Origin: Klebsormidium nitens
Lineage: Eukaryota; Streptophyta; Klebsormidiophyceae; Klebsormidiales; Klebsormidiaceae
DNA length: 52,955 bases
NCBI GenBank assembly: GCA_000708835.1
Contig: DF237527.1
Coordinates: forward strand, 4,049 to 57,003
Reading direction: 5' to 3'
Made by a program: the position numbers and the translations under genes. Shown here one piece after another: positions 33,255 through 45,916 of the stretch. The notes beneath the pieces were generated by a model. It ran no database searches and was not told where the DNA came from. It saw only the letters and a program-made list of their open reading frames with translations. Position 1 is the first letter of the stretch. The number at the start of each line of letters is the position of its first letter.

Positions 33255-36200
33255 ATGGCTTTGATCTCAGTGAAGTGCCCCGGCTGCTCTTGTGTCTGGG
33301 CTGGGAGTCCCCTTCTCTCCGGAAACTACTCCTCCCTCACAGCAAAACAGAGCAGCATTCCACCTATTTTTGCAACTCTCCGGACGCGCGATAGAATCTT
33401 ACGGGATGGTTATTGCATGCGAGCTCTCAAACCGTTTCTCTTTTCTAGAAAACCCTCGCACACACGCCAAAGGGGGGTGATCTCTGCATCGGCCCCTGTG
33501 GGCACTTTGGTGGAGATCGTAGCGGCGGGGACGCAGGCTTCAAACAGTTCCGGGCATGTTATTGCTAACCTGGCGGCAGTGGCTAATGTGGCGCTGACAG
33601 CTGTTGCCGTGGCGGCGACCGCATACCTCTCGCCGTATGCGGACGGCATTGCGGGGCGGCACGAGGAGAAAAGAGGTGGGTCTCTTGATTCGGTTTGGGG
33701 TTTTGTATTGGTGCTTGTAACATTGGCCGCGTCCTGTGGTGAAAAATAAAAAGAGTCGGGCACTCATTTGCGATGCTGAGGAAATTGCAAGTGCATCAGT
33801 TGTCATGCCATGCGAGTACTCCCGTCTCCGTTATTGCAGCATGCTTCGTCGCATCAACCCTAAAGCCCACGTACACAATGTCATGAGGTTTGGTCAGCCC
33901 CACAGCTCTTGCAACTTCGATGGCTTGCGGCTGGAATGCATCCAGTGAACAGTGCCATACAAATGTTGTCTTGTCATTTCTTCAAATTCTCGGAACTTAG
34001 ATTGGAACTTCTTCGTTTTGAAAATGTTCAGGGATAGAAGGTCTCGGCTTCGATTCAGTTTGTGTTCCTTTTGCGGTTGGTCTTTTGAAAGTGCTGGCAA
34101 GCTTTCCCATGCTGCTGCAGCTTGCGAGGAGTCCCATGTGTATCAGCTAAAGTACTTGCAGTAGCAACATCTGCAAGTTTTTCCAATCTAGAGTTATTGA
34201 CTTCAAGTTTTTTCTTCACTACACTTGGCTGCTTGAATAACAATCTTCCACTTACGTATTCCCCTCATCTCAGTGAAGCGGCTGAGAAGCGGAAAGGATG
34301 TGATTGAGGATATCTTGGAGGCGACTCTTTTGCAGCAGCGCCCAGCATCTTCTTGGTTTTCTGTAGAATGTTGGCATCGCTGCTCACTTACTTCCTAGAA
34401 GCCACATACCTGATACTTATCCTTCATTGTGCAGTTCGAACTATCATCGAAGGAGTGGACGTGACGGGGTTCCAGGTCTTTGCGGAGGCTGATGTGAGCT
34501 TCGGACTCCTTGAACTGACCTTTATCAGTTCCCGCCTGGCATTTGCCAGGGCGGCTCGTCATCATGTTGTCACTTTGATTCTCTCAGATTGTGATATGTT
34601 TCTTTAGGCAGTCTTCTGTCAAGGTGGTCGCTGATGATGGCAGATGCAGCGCAGTCGGAACGGAATGTCAGACTGAAATGAGTTTGAAGTCGGACCGCGA
34701 AATCGTATACCTGTGGCCGAAATGGTTGCTCTTCGGCTGTCGAACCGCCGCAAGCTTCAGCGTCGCCTCTCTGGAACCTGCGCGTGACCTTGAGAAGCTC
34801 CTGAGAGGCGCCTTTTCTGAGCCTGCCAAGTCGTTTGGTTTCGTGGGTGTATTGTGCAACGTCTGCGGACACCTCGTCCAGGAGCATGAACTTCCAAAAC
34901 GTCGGCATGCCGGTGTTGGCTCTGGCGAATTCAGCCGTCTCATGCACTCAGAAATGCCGTTTTTCTCTTTGTCTCTGTACGTTTCTTTTACCAGACAAGT
35001 GTGCACTGATTCTGATTATGGATTCAAGACCTGCAGGTAAAGCGGGCGATTGACTATGCGAAGGAGGCCCACAAGGGTCAGATGCGCAGGACTGGGGAGC
35101 CCTACATCACGCACTGCATCCACACCGCGCTCATTCTGGCCGCTCTAGTTCCGGCGGAAGGATCGCGGGTGAGGGTTTCGTTTCCCTACGTTCAGACGCA
35201 GATCACTCATTTCAGAAGCGACTTTTGACTGGCTCGGTTGCCGAGGCTGACGAGCATCGCAACCGCTCCATCTCTTCGAAATTGTTTTAGACAGGCTTCA
35301 AAAGTTTGAGACGGTGGACTTTCCTGTCTCGTTGGGCGGGCTGGACGAAGTCCTAGCACGGCCGTCATCGAGATGAGCACAACGGAGAGCTTGTGGAGTG
35401 TGGAAGTGTTCTGGGGTTGCCTGAGTGCGGTCTTGTGTCTGGGCCTTTTCGTAAGCAAAGCGATTTTGACTAGCTTTTTTTAGTTCAGCTTCTGTCCAGC
35501 CGCATTCTGGAATCTTCGCCAGCTTTTGGTCACATGCCCATCAACCAGAAAGAGCGATTTGACCGGACTCGGTGCAAGAGTAGTGGATATGTTTTGGCCG
35601 TTCGCTTGGCGCATTGCTGACAAGGTGACCGCTCTACCATGCGCAACCGGACCTCATTAAACAGCTGCTGATGAAAGAGTCCGTCAGTACAGTGTCAGTG
35701 TCTCTTTCATACTCTCGCTCAGACTGATGAGAAACCTTCTTCAAGTACGATCGGATTGACACCATCTGCTCGCCTTCCCGTTGGTGCAGATTCATCAGTC
35801 ACCTTAGTGTTGCTGTTTCATTGCAGGCTGTAAATACGATCGTCGCAGGCGTGCTACACGACGTCTTGGACGACACTAACCGGAAGAGGGAGGACGTAAA
35901 GCGCAACTTTGGGGAGGAGGTGGCGGGACTGGTGGCGGGCGTCAGCAGGCTGAGCCACATCAACCAGGTATTTCATGATCCGTTCGTTACTTCTCCAGAC
36001 CTAAGAATAAGTCTTGAGTCATTTGAGGAGATCCAGGATTTTCTTGATTACAATGTCTTTTTTACATTCAAGAAGATCCTTAGAAATCCAGACAGAGTAT
36101 ATTGTCGATTGGAGTCGGAATAGGCTCAATCGGTTTGCGCGTGCACTTCTCCTCGTCAGATGGATAGAAAAGGGACGACGAGGTTCAGCCTTGGTTGACG

Positions 36201-39200
36201 GCTTTTGGGCGCTTGAATCAATCCTGTTGTTCATGAGGGACTCATTGGTTGAGGTCCTCCCGGCGATGACTGAACCTGCTTGTCAATCTTACTTGCCGGA
36301 TGCTGAACGGGTGGTCACTTTGACCTTCATTGGTCATGCGGCACCTCCGAAGCATTTCCAGATTCATGCACCAAGTAGTACGAAGCGGTCCTGCATGTAC
36401 AAGAGTTGGGACGTTCATTGACAGTAAAATGCTAAAATGGCTGTCTTGCATAAGTCTCTTTTCGGTCCTCTCTGTTTTCCTGTTGCATGCATGAAGATAC
36501 AACATTCGGGTCGCTGTTGGTGCGGGGCAAAGAAGATGCAACGCCTCAATTTCTGCACTCCAGATCTCCACTGGACTCTGTTGCTCCAGCAATTGGGCCT
36601 TTGACCAAGTTTGTGGGACTTGAGTTGAAGGGAGGTCACTTCTTGTTCTGTTCTTTGCAAATGTGCAAAAGATACACTCAGTCTGTGTTCGACTCCAAGC
36701 ACTTCTTCGGCGCCGGAGGCAACAACGGACTCCACTGCCCTTTTTGATCATTAGGAACACCTCATACCCATGCGATTTGTGCCTGGCTCCTCCTTAAGAG
36801 TCGAGTCATGTCTCTTTTGCAGCTTCTGCGACGGCACCGGCGCACCTCTGCGGAGAGGAATCCCTCTACCAGCACGGGCACGCTGACACACGATGACGTC
36901 AGCAACCTGCGCGTGATGCTGCTTGGGATGATAAACGACCCACGCATGGTCCTCATCAAGCTTGCGGACCGACTGCACAACATGCGGACCATGTAAGGGG
37001 GCAGATCACACCTTCAAAATGGGAGGTTATCAGGGATCTCAATCGCCTCTACTTATTTATAAGCGGACCTCTGCTTATGCATGCGTGTTCAAGTGGTAGA
37101 GAGCTTGATGAGCGGCTGCACGACATGCGGGCTTTGTAAGCGCGCCAATCGGACGTCCGAAACAAGAGATTCTGAGAAGCATGTGCTGCACCGATCTCCA
37201 ATTCAACGACGTTTCGCTGTTTCTTTATTGAGGGTTTTGTTCTGCACCCAACCTGCGTTTCTGCCCCGTGCCTCCACACGACGTTCATTGACTTCGCGTT
37301 TCGACAACTCGGATTGCGAGCTGGATTGATCAAGACCTCAGTTGCACGTACGTCGATCTGCTGAAGCCTCTAAAGTCTTGCTGCAAACGTGCGGACCAAG
37401 TGAGGGCACTGTTTCGACGTGGAAACCGAGACCTTATCGTCGACATGAGAAGCGTTGTCAGTTGGCGATGATCAACCTGACGAACGCACGTTCCTGCTTT
37501 TGCCAGGTCGTTAGCATTCGGGATGTAAGAGCGCACTAAGCAGGAACGACGATCACAGATTCCCTTCTCCGCCTCTGCAGTTATGCGCTCCCGCCCAGCA
37601 AAGCTGCCGCCGTCGCCCAGGAGACGCTGGCCATCTGGTGCTCGCTCGCTGCCAGGCTGGGGGTCTGGGGAGTCAAGGCCGAACTGGAGGACCTGTGCTT
37701 CGCAGTCCTGCAGGTCAGTGAGTCGTGACTAGTTGAAGTTGACGTTTTTGTGAACCCCTATATCTGTGTCCGGATCAACTTTTGCCACTTCAGCGGCTCG
37801 CTCCAATCAGGTGTTCGGTATTTTCCACTCCAACCCTTGATTGTGCAGGTCAGCAAATCCCCTCGGTTTGAAATTCTCACTCTCGATTCATCGAGTTCGA
37901 GTTCCGTAGGTTGATGATAATCGCCGATCGGAGCTCTCCGTCTTTTGAATAAGCATAGTTATGATCCCAGTGGTAGTTGAGTGCGTCAAACTCCCGTTTT
38001 TGGCGTGCTCGCAAGCAAGTGGAACGCTCCGATCAGGCTGTGTGGCACGTCCGCACATACCTAGTAAACTAAGGTTGGAGGGGGTTTGACTTGGCTATTC
38101 AAGAGGAGCGAGTTTGTACCAGCCTGGCGTCAGCAGGCTTTGCTTTTATTGGCGCGGCTGCATTGAGATAGAATTGGAGTGTCCAATCACCATCCTCGCA
38201 AGTCCCCAAACGGATCGTTTCGGTAGGAGAATTCGATCGTGCTTGCCCAGTTCGTGAGTCATACCTCCAGATCGTCTTTCTTTTTAAAAACTCCCCACTT
38301 CCCTAGTCAAGGTTTTCTCTATCGCTTCTCTGAGATTTTTATTGAATGAAGCTTCAATCAGTCACATCGCAGCTTGAGTTGGTCTGTTGTAAGACCCACA
38401 TGCCTGTACCTCAGTGTTTATACAGCTGGGACGCTTGCGCATTCTTGGGCCATGCTTAATTATCCCTTGAAGCGAGTTTCGTCTAAAATTCACAGCGAGT
38501 TCGGTCTAGAATTCAGAGCGATTTCTCATCCGGTGTCGAAACTGCTACCCGGAAACCTGACCGCCCCTCTCGGTTTAGAAGTCAAATATGTTCAAGAATT
38601 GGTGGAGGGTGAATTTCAGCTAAAATTTTCTCACAACGTCCAAACAGACTCAGTCGCATCATCCGTTAAAACAATAGACCGTACTTCAGCATCATTTCCA
38701 CACCCCCATTTTATTGAGCGATCCATCTGAAACGCAGCCGGAACTGTTCCGGAAACTTCGGGCGGAGCTCGCCGATCTGTGGACCCCGGAGCGCGACTGG
38801 CGCTTCGTTCGGCGGCAGGCGATGATCCGGGAGAGGATCCGCCAGGAGAGGCCGCAGAAACAGAACAAGGGCTTGAAATTGAGCGCAGATGGCGGGGTTT
38901 CAAAAGCGAAAAGGGAGAGGGAAAGAGAAGAGGACGAGAGGAGGGAGCAGGCTCAAATAGAAGAGGATGCGAAAGAGGAGGAGGAGCAGCCGTCGACGCA
39001 GGTTGGTAGTCTCGTTTGTCCAGAAAATATAAAGGGTATAGCTCTCAGCCTTCATTACGTTCCAATCACCCTCCTCACTGACGTCTGCCGGAATCCAACC
39101 TTGCGAGAGTACGACCATGCCCTTCTTCTCGAGGGACCTGGCGAAGCGATACCGTTGGGTCTGGGTATGATAACTATGCACTACCTTCCTTACGGTTGCA

Positions 39201-42200
39201 CGTTCTTTTGAAGCTAGTTATCTTGGGACCAACGCTTCATTAACAGGAGCAAGCCGCTTTCGGACAGGCCCTGTCTCTCTGGGCTGGATCTCTAACGTGA
39301 CATACGAATTCTCTACTGTGTCCGATATCCCCTCCTTTTTGATTTCTTCGGCCATAAAAGTCGGACAGAGTACCGCTGTTGTGAAAGCCGCTCAGAGGTG
39401 TTATCCAATTTCGAGATTCGCTCCTTGAAGCGAAGTGGTGGCCAACCAACTCAATCGGCTCGTGCTTACAGGACCTGCTCAAAGCGGTAGTTCCGTTCAA
39501 TCTGCTCACGGACCAAGCACGGAGGGGGCGGCAACGAGAAGGGGCGGGGAGCCTGGCGCAGGCGAGCACAATGCTGGATCAAGCACGGCGGCCCCACGAA
39601 GAAGGCGGGGAGCCGCACCGACCAAAGGTGAGGAACTCACTTTGGATTGTGGGTCCCAGTACTTGTTATGTAATATCTTGGCGTTCTGTGAATGGCAGTG
39701 CTTTTGGTATGTCCTGGAAGAGCTGCGGCCGGTTGGATCATGCGCCGCGGCCACGGAATGATGCGACAGCCTATCAATGGAAGAAGGAGGTCCGCCTTTC
39801 ATGCGATCAGTAGCGTCGGTTTCTCTTCTCGGCGAGTTCCTTTCCAGCATTCGTCCCGGAGGACAAAGCAGGTGCTTTATTGGCCAAAAGGGTAGGAGTC
39901 GTATTTGATGAGGGTGTTTTTTTATTTGCCTGCCTGTCTGGCCGGTTGCTCAGATTCTGTTTTGATGTGCAGGTGATTCGGGACGCTGCAGTGGCGCTGG
40001 CGGCGCTGGGTGCGTGCGAGGACGCGCTGAGCTCAGAGCTCCTCATCACGCAGCCGTAAGTGACGTCACAAGCCCTTCTCACATGCCGTTAAATCCTCGT
40101 CGCAGGCGGTTTGTTTCAGGGTTGACTCTTTGGTGTCCTGTATTGAGCTGGAAGCCGAAGGTGAGCGTTGACAGGTTCCGAGCAGAAAGCTTATTGCAAT
40201 GCCCACAAAGACTGAAATTGATATCTGCGCCATCTCAGAAAGAACGGGACACTACTCTTTAAACTTGTGCATGAGCGATGCTTGCAGTCACTCTGTTCAG
40301 AACCCGCTTCCATCTCGTTTTCAGATATGTACCTGGCATGGAGGTGACGCTCTCGGGACGGTTGAAGAGTTTGTACAGTGCACACTGCAAGGTGAGCCAA
40401 TCCTGAAAGCGGAATACGATGATTTTCTGGTTCCTATTCTCAAAAGCGAAGGTCTGCTGAACGGTTCAGGCTAGTCCCTTAAGAAGCGCCACGTACCATT
40501 GACGGGCATCATCGACGGGCGCTTACGAGCTCTGAATCGGAGAGAGGTTCAATCTGTCCACGGATTTATTGGACCTTGTCTGAGAAAACTTTTAGCCGTC
40601 AGCATCAGTTCGTCAAACATTGCTTATTACTATTCGTGGTAGACGGTCCGTATAGTCGCCTTTCTAAAGCAGATTGAAGTTGGAGATAATCAATCGGAAT
40701 GCCCTGGCCGGAGTTCCTGTCAAAGTTTACAAGTGCTCAATAATCTAGCGACTGTTGTCGGATATCTTCCGTGCCCGACTTCTGGCGTCCTGAAACGTGT
40801 ACTTAACTTGTCCCCTAGATAAGTCGTTGATACCTCGATACTGGGGGTCCAGATACTTGGGATCAGTCCTTTCGGTGATGTACAGTGTCTGGTCAAAAAG
40901 GAGGTCCGTCCTACATGGGGCAGCTGCTTTTAGAATACGTACACTGATGCTAGTTGCTGCAACTTTCAACGCACTTGATTCCTTGAGCAACTTTGAAGCA
41001 GTGGTCTTAGGTGATCAGTCGACGGCGGCTTTTGGTTTCCTAGCCTTCTCTAACTGCACTGTTCAATTTGCAGATGCGACGAAAAGGCGTGAGCCTGGCG
41101 CAGATCTATGACGCGCGCGCTCTTAGAGTTGTTGTCGGCGACGGGAATGGCACGCAGCACGTGGCGGCTGTTGAAGGCTGCTACGACCTGCTGAGAACAG
41201 TACATGGGTGAGCGCTCACCTCACGGAGTGTCAGCAAAACATGTTTACCTTTTTGGGTTGACTATGAGGATTCTTTAGTCCAAGGCGACTGTTAACACCG
41301 CAGACTTAGAGATTTTTAAGGGAGTGATTGATTTGGTGCTGTTCTTTTACATGCATATGAGTATAGGTGCATCGGTTTCAGACTGCTTCTCAAGCTGAGA
41401 ATTGAATACGGTTTGATCAGTCGGGCGTCGGTCAGTTTGAGGAGGTGCATGCTTGCATTGGTGCGTCGCCTCGCTTAGGAGTCAAGGCTTGCGGTTCGGT
41501 TGGTAAACTCTCTTTCCTGTCCAGATGACTGCCATTCCCGCATGCACATTCAAACGACGTTTCAGGCTGGGTTTCAGCAGAGGTTACTTGTCGATCCGTT
41601 TCGCGAGCTACTCGTTTAGGAGTTTCGGAAGCATTGCAACATTGCGCAGGTTAGCGTTGTGACCTTTTGCCGATCAATCCTCACCCCGAGATTTACCGGG
41701 CAGATTAAACCAGACTCGCCGGAGTCTGGCACCTCTCTTGGCCATTGTCGAAGTTCCCGACAGACCAGATAAGGCCAAGTGACCGAGTTGCGTCCCTGTC
41801 GTGCAGGTTGTGGCCGCCGATTGGGGGCGAGTTCGACGATTACATTGTCAACCCAAAGCCTACGGGTTACCAGGTCAGTTGCAATCCGCCTTTTACAGCT
41901 GAAGTACATCAGAATCAATCCACTGTATCAGCAACCCGGTTCAGCGATTCGCAGCAGGAGTCTACAGATATAGCGCCTTCCAAATGCCTCTCGTGTTTCC
42001 TTCTGCCGAAGAGAGCGAGGTTGGTTTTTGCCTTTGCGACCATCTCTCTTTGAACGGGCGGGTGACCATCTTTCGTTGAACCCACTTCAAGCTGAGACTG
42101 CCTTTGGTGGAGAATGTCCTGAAATCTACTTCACCCGAGAATTTTCAATTTGCTGTGGTTCTCTCACATTGAATAGACGAATGTTGACTGCCTTCCAGAT

Positions 42201-45200
42201 CTACGGTCAGCTTAGTACACAAATTCGGAATGCTTTTCAGAGCCGGGGAAGGGGACTTCATACTTCGTTATACCCCAACCCCTTCTGCTTAGCATGGATT
42301 GCTGGTCGAGATTGCCAGCCAAAAGGTCCAGCCGATAATTGGGCTGTCACAGCCAAGCGGTTTCCCGATAATTGCCAGGGGTCCACTTTTCCGATCCAGC
42401 TATTCTCTCAAGGCGGGGTCTAGGATACTACTTTAAAAGTGCACTGTGCAGGCTATCCCAAAGACTTTCAACTTCTGTCGTCGCTCCCATGGGAACGCAA
42501 AGGCAGCAGTTCCAAGCGTCCCTTGTCTTCTGCAGTCTCTTCACACGGCGGTGATCGGGCCGGACGGAGCGCCGCTCGAAGTGCAGATTCGAACCCAGAG
42601 TATGCACGAGCAGGCAGAGTATGGGGTAGCCGCGCACTGGATGTACAAAGAGTCGGGCAACATGGACTTCTCGCTGGACTCGCTCAGTCCCTGGGGCAAA
42701 GGAAGTGGGCAAGGCGCCGACAAAACGGGGGCGGAAAGCCAAGCGGAAACGAGCGGAGTCGGGGTAACGTACCAGGATAAGTACCCCTACAGGACGCAGA
42801 TCAGGGAGGGGCATCCCGCGCTGAGGATCGACGAGGGGCGGCTGTTAGCGGCGGTCGTTGTACGGTGGGTTTTTGTGTTGATTTCGTGCTTTCCATTTTG
42901 TCTTGTTTGGGGGCGCATGGGATCAGGTGACTTCCCTTGCGTGTCTGTGTTTGAGGTTTGGCACTGTGGATTCGAGCTTGCATTCAAAACTTGCTTTCTA
43001 GGGACGGGCAGCACAGATATGATGCACACGCGTGCAACGCTTGTTTTGGTGGATTCCGCGAAAAACAGATCTCTTTGTCTCGTCGGCAAGCGGCAGTTCT
43101 TCAATGTATCCTGGGTCGTCCTACTTTTCTGTTCCTGAATCAAAGTTGCTGCGAATTTAGGATTCCCGTCCTGGAGTATCTCAGTCCAAGTATTTTTGCA
43201 TGCCCATGGATTGCAAGCAAGGCTGCGCTGATCTTTGAAACAACCAGCCCCATCAAAGGTGTTCCTTGTTGAGGGCGGAATGTCGGAATGTCGAATAGGA
43301 ACTGGTGCTGATCAACGGCCTCCTGATTAACAGTACTCGATAACGTGGTTCGGGTTCCTGCAATGTCGAAAAGATTGCGGAATGATTTGGAACATTTGGA
43401 TTTTCGGTGTGCTTTGTGCGTAAAACTGAGAGTGATCTTCGCATGCCTCTTCTGGCAGGGCGGAAAACGACGGGCGGAACTTGCTGGTGGCCGTCAGTTT
43501 CGCACTGGGGGCGCGAGAAGCGGTCGCGGCGGGGCGGACGCGGGGCCGACGGAAACGATGGGAGACATACGCAAAGCTTCATAAGTTGGTAAGTTTGACA
43601 TCTTACGCCAAGTCATTTGTAAGTACTGAGGTTTCAATCTAAAACGTCTATAAGGACTCCGGGTTTGGTTCGTTGGATAGGGCCAAAGCGAGCAATCTGT
43701 ATTTTTGATACATGTTGCTTTCGATCGGCAAGGGCACCTCTGCAGCTGGCGCTTAGGAATGAAGGAGCAAGAGCTGTGAGGAAGTCCTCAATATTGCCGG
43801 CCTTTCCATATGCAGCTGTTCTTGTGCTACTTTCCGTGCTTTCTGGAAGTTGGGCAAGCAAGGGGACTTCTGGTCCTCGAGTTGATCACGTGGCGGGCGC
43901 TCTTCTCCGATGGAGTACTTTCTGATCCTCAAGTCGATTACCTGGGGGGCACTCATCTTCAACGGAATACTTGATTTGCATAATCTTGATCCTCATTGGA
44001 TGATTGCGGACCTTGCTAAGAGTTTGAGGGTTTTGGGGTCCACAGTCTCGATAATCGGGCGTTGCCGGCCCACTTTGCCGCATTCAAAACCTTCTTATGC
44101 AAGGTCAACCTCAGCTCAGCTCAGGTAGGGATTCCGGCATCGGGCGTTCGTTGGCCTACTTAGCCGCACTTCTGAGTCTGCTTGACCAACCGTAATCCCA
44201 CTTTTAGGTGGGCGACAAGAAGTGGACGCTTCCAGGACACGGAGACTGGACGCACTGCCTGGAGCGATACACCCTGTGCTCGGATGGCATCTATCACAAG
44301 GTCAGTCAAGGCAGGGCCCCCATTGACAAGGATGCAAATCAGCAAATAATGAGAACCTTCTAAGGTCGTTGTTTGTATCAAGTCTGGAGATTTTTGTTGC
44401 CGATCTGTGCGACTGCTCGGGTTTCACTGCAAGGAGCGAGTATGAAACATGCGTTGCTGAAATAGCCGAGAGGAAGCGAACAATAGCCGTGCCTTGTTGA
44501 ATGTCTTGGCACTTACGGCCGGAGCCTGTTCAGAAAAACGGCTGTCCAGCAGTGCGCGGTCGATATTTAAGCTTGACAAATAGGTGAACGCCTCATAAAA
44601 GCCCTTCTTAAACCCTGCTGGATTGTCAGCTGAAAAAGGCTTCCTCCAACTCTTGCGTTCATCTCGTGGGGCTCGAATCAGGCCGACGTCCTTGCAGGAC
44701 GCTTACGGGTGTGAGCTGGCCACGCTTGTCCAATTGCTGCCCACATTCCCAGTTCGATTGGGATCCGAGCATTTCCCTTATCCGCACGCTGAAATTGACA
44801 TCACCACTCCTGTAGGAGGACGCGTATGGGCTGCCCTCGTTAGTGTAGATGCTCCTTTCTCCGTTCTGTCGGGGCTCTGAAATGAATTTCAGTTCCCACG
44901 CGTAAAGAACTAATCATTTATGCAGGAGGACGCGTATGGGCATAAACTGCCCACGTTTGTCCAGATGCTGGAGCTGAGCTCGGAAGAGGAAGAGGAGTAC
45001 GGGGACATTCTGGGGAAGGTGGCACAAGGAATCGAAGTCGAGGACACCGATATCGAAGACGAAGGGGAGGAGTTGGGCGCGGCAAACGGGGCTGGAATGC
45101 CCACGAATATGGCCCGGTTGAACAACAAGGTGCGTGAGCGGTTATCTAGTGTATGCCCACGAACATGGGAAGCTTGATTCAATAGGTGCTTGAACGGCTG

Positions 45201-45916
45201 ATTTGTTCTTGCGCCCCGGGTTTGCCGAGCTCTGGCGCCTGACTCCCGGTGTCTCAGGGATCCGATTCGCCGATGCGTATCTAGGGCGATACTCTGAGAG
45301 GGGAGTTTGATGGGAGGGTTGAGCATGGTAGATCCGCCTCTTGATTGGGACTGTTGATCAAGTTTCTAGTAAACCTTGGTTAAGCCTGGAGGTTGATGGG
45401 ATAGTGTGCTCACCCGTATATTGAAAGCAAGCACAATTTCCTTAATTTCAAGAGCTGCGGTTCGCTGTTGACTGGACACGCTCAAGGGCGGGAAGACAAT
45501 CTCCGAGGCAGCGGCGTTTCTTGACATATTTTAAGTTCCCCATCGGGCTCTGTTTCCGAAGGAAATGTCTTCTCATATGCATGTCAAGAAGCGGTCGTTG
45601 TCTTACCATACCATTGACGACTCGGTACATGCAGGTCCGATTGCTGCGGTCCATGCTTCAATGGGAACGTGAAATCCGTGACGAAACCGTCGAGGATGCG
45701 CTCAGAAAGCCAGAGGCGCCCGAGTTAACCTCTACCTTAACCGAGGTTTTGGTGATTCGATGGCCGGATGGGGAGATTGTTAGTCTGCCAGCTGGCAGCA
45801 GTGCCGAGGATTTGGTGAGGCAGGTGGGCGAAACGCAGAAGATAGTAATCATAAATGGAAAGGCGGTCACGCCAAACGCGCGCCTGAAGGATGGAGACTT
45901 GGTGGAGCTAAGGTGA
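33255..45916 (+). CDS. RSH: RelA/SpoT homologue, chloroplast type (HD, synthetase, TGS)
   Basis: The product makes and/or breaks the alarmone (p)ppGpp, in plants mainly in chloroplasts. Seventeen exons join in phase to 948 residues: 33255-33675, 34435-34475, 35037-35168, 35827-35967, 36823-36992, 37581-37713, 38738-39001, 39472-39627, 39973-40055, 40325-40391, 41074-41207, 41807-41873, 42536-42864, 43459-43588, 44208-44300, 44926-45129, 45635-45916. The start (GCAGCCATGG) opens a transit-peptide-like N terminus rich in Ser and Arg. The HD hydrolase has [22 protein letters not shown] and [13 protein letters not shown]. The synthetase has [57 protein letters not shown] and [10 protein letters not shown]. 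The TGS domain ([16 protein letters not shown] to [10 protein letters not shown]) ends the protein, with no ACT domain after it. Exon 2 (41 nt) is placed mainly by phase and position and has a weak donor. Upstream in-frame ATGs exist at 33057 and 33147. Confidence 0.92.
37098..37404 (+). repeat. Two degenerate copies of the 3' end and donor of the RSH fifth exon
   Basis: The exon ending at 36992 (CTGCACAACATGCGGACCAT, then GTAAGG) is echoed in the following intron at 37098-37141 (CTGCACGACATGCGGGCTTT, then GTAAGC) and at about 37373-37404 (CTGCAAACGTGCGGACCAA, then GTGAGG). Each copy keeps a donor-like end. Confidence 0.75.
44691..44855 (+). repeat. Two degenerate copies of the 5' start of an RSH exon
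   Basis: The exon starting at 44926 has two upstream echoes in the preceding intron. At 44691-44740, CTTGCAG is followed by GACGCTTACGGGTGTGAGCT. At 44811-44855, TGTAGGAGGACGCGTATGGG differs from the true boundary TGCAGGAGGACGCGTATGGG at a single base in its first 20. Both carry an acceptor-like AG. Confidence 0.82.
45099..45199 (+). repeat. 53-bp tandem duplication across an RSH exon-intron boundary
   Basis: The last 31 bases of the exon ending at 45129, plus its donor, are repeated 53 bases downstream. ATGCCCACGAATATGG at 45099 corresponds to ATGCCCACGAACATGG at 45152, and the donor region AAGGTGCGTGAGCGG corresponds to TAGGTGCTTGAACGG. Confidence 0.82.

Noticed and set aside
33540-33806. 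Minus-strand ORFs opposite the first RSH exon
   Set aside because: The plus strand continues in phase into the RSH HD domain, and no independent signal is present.
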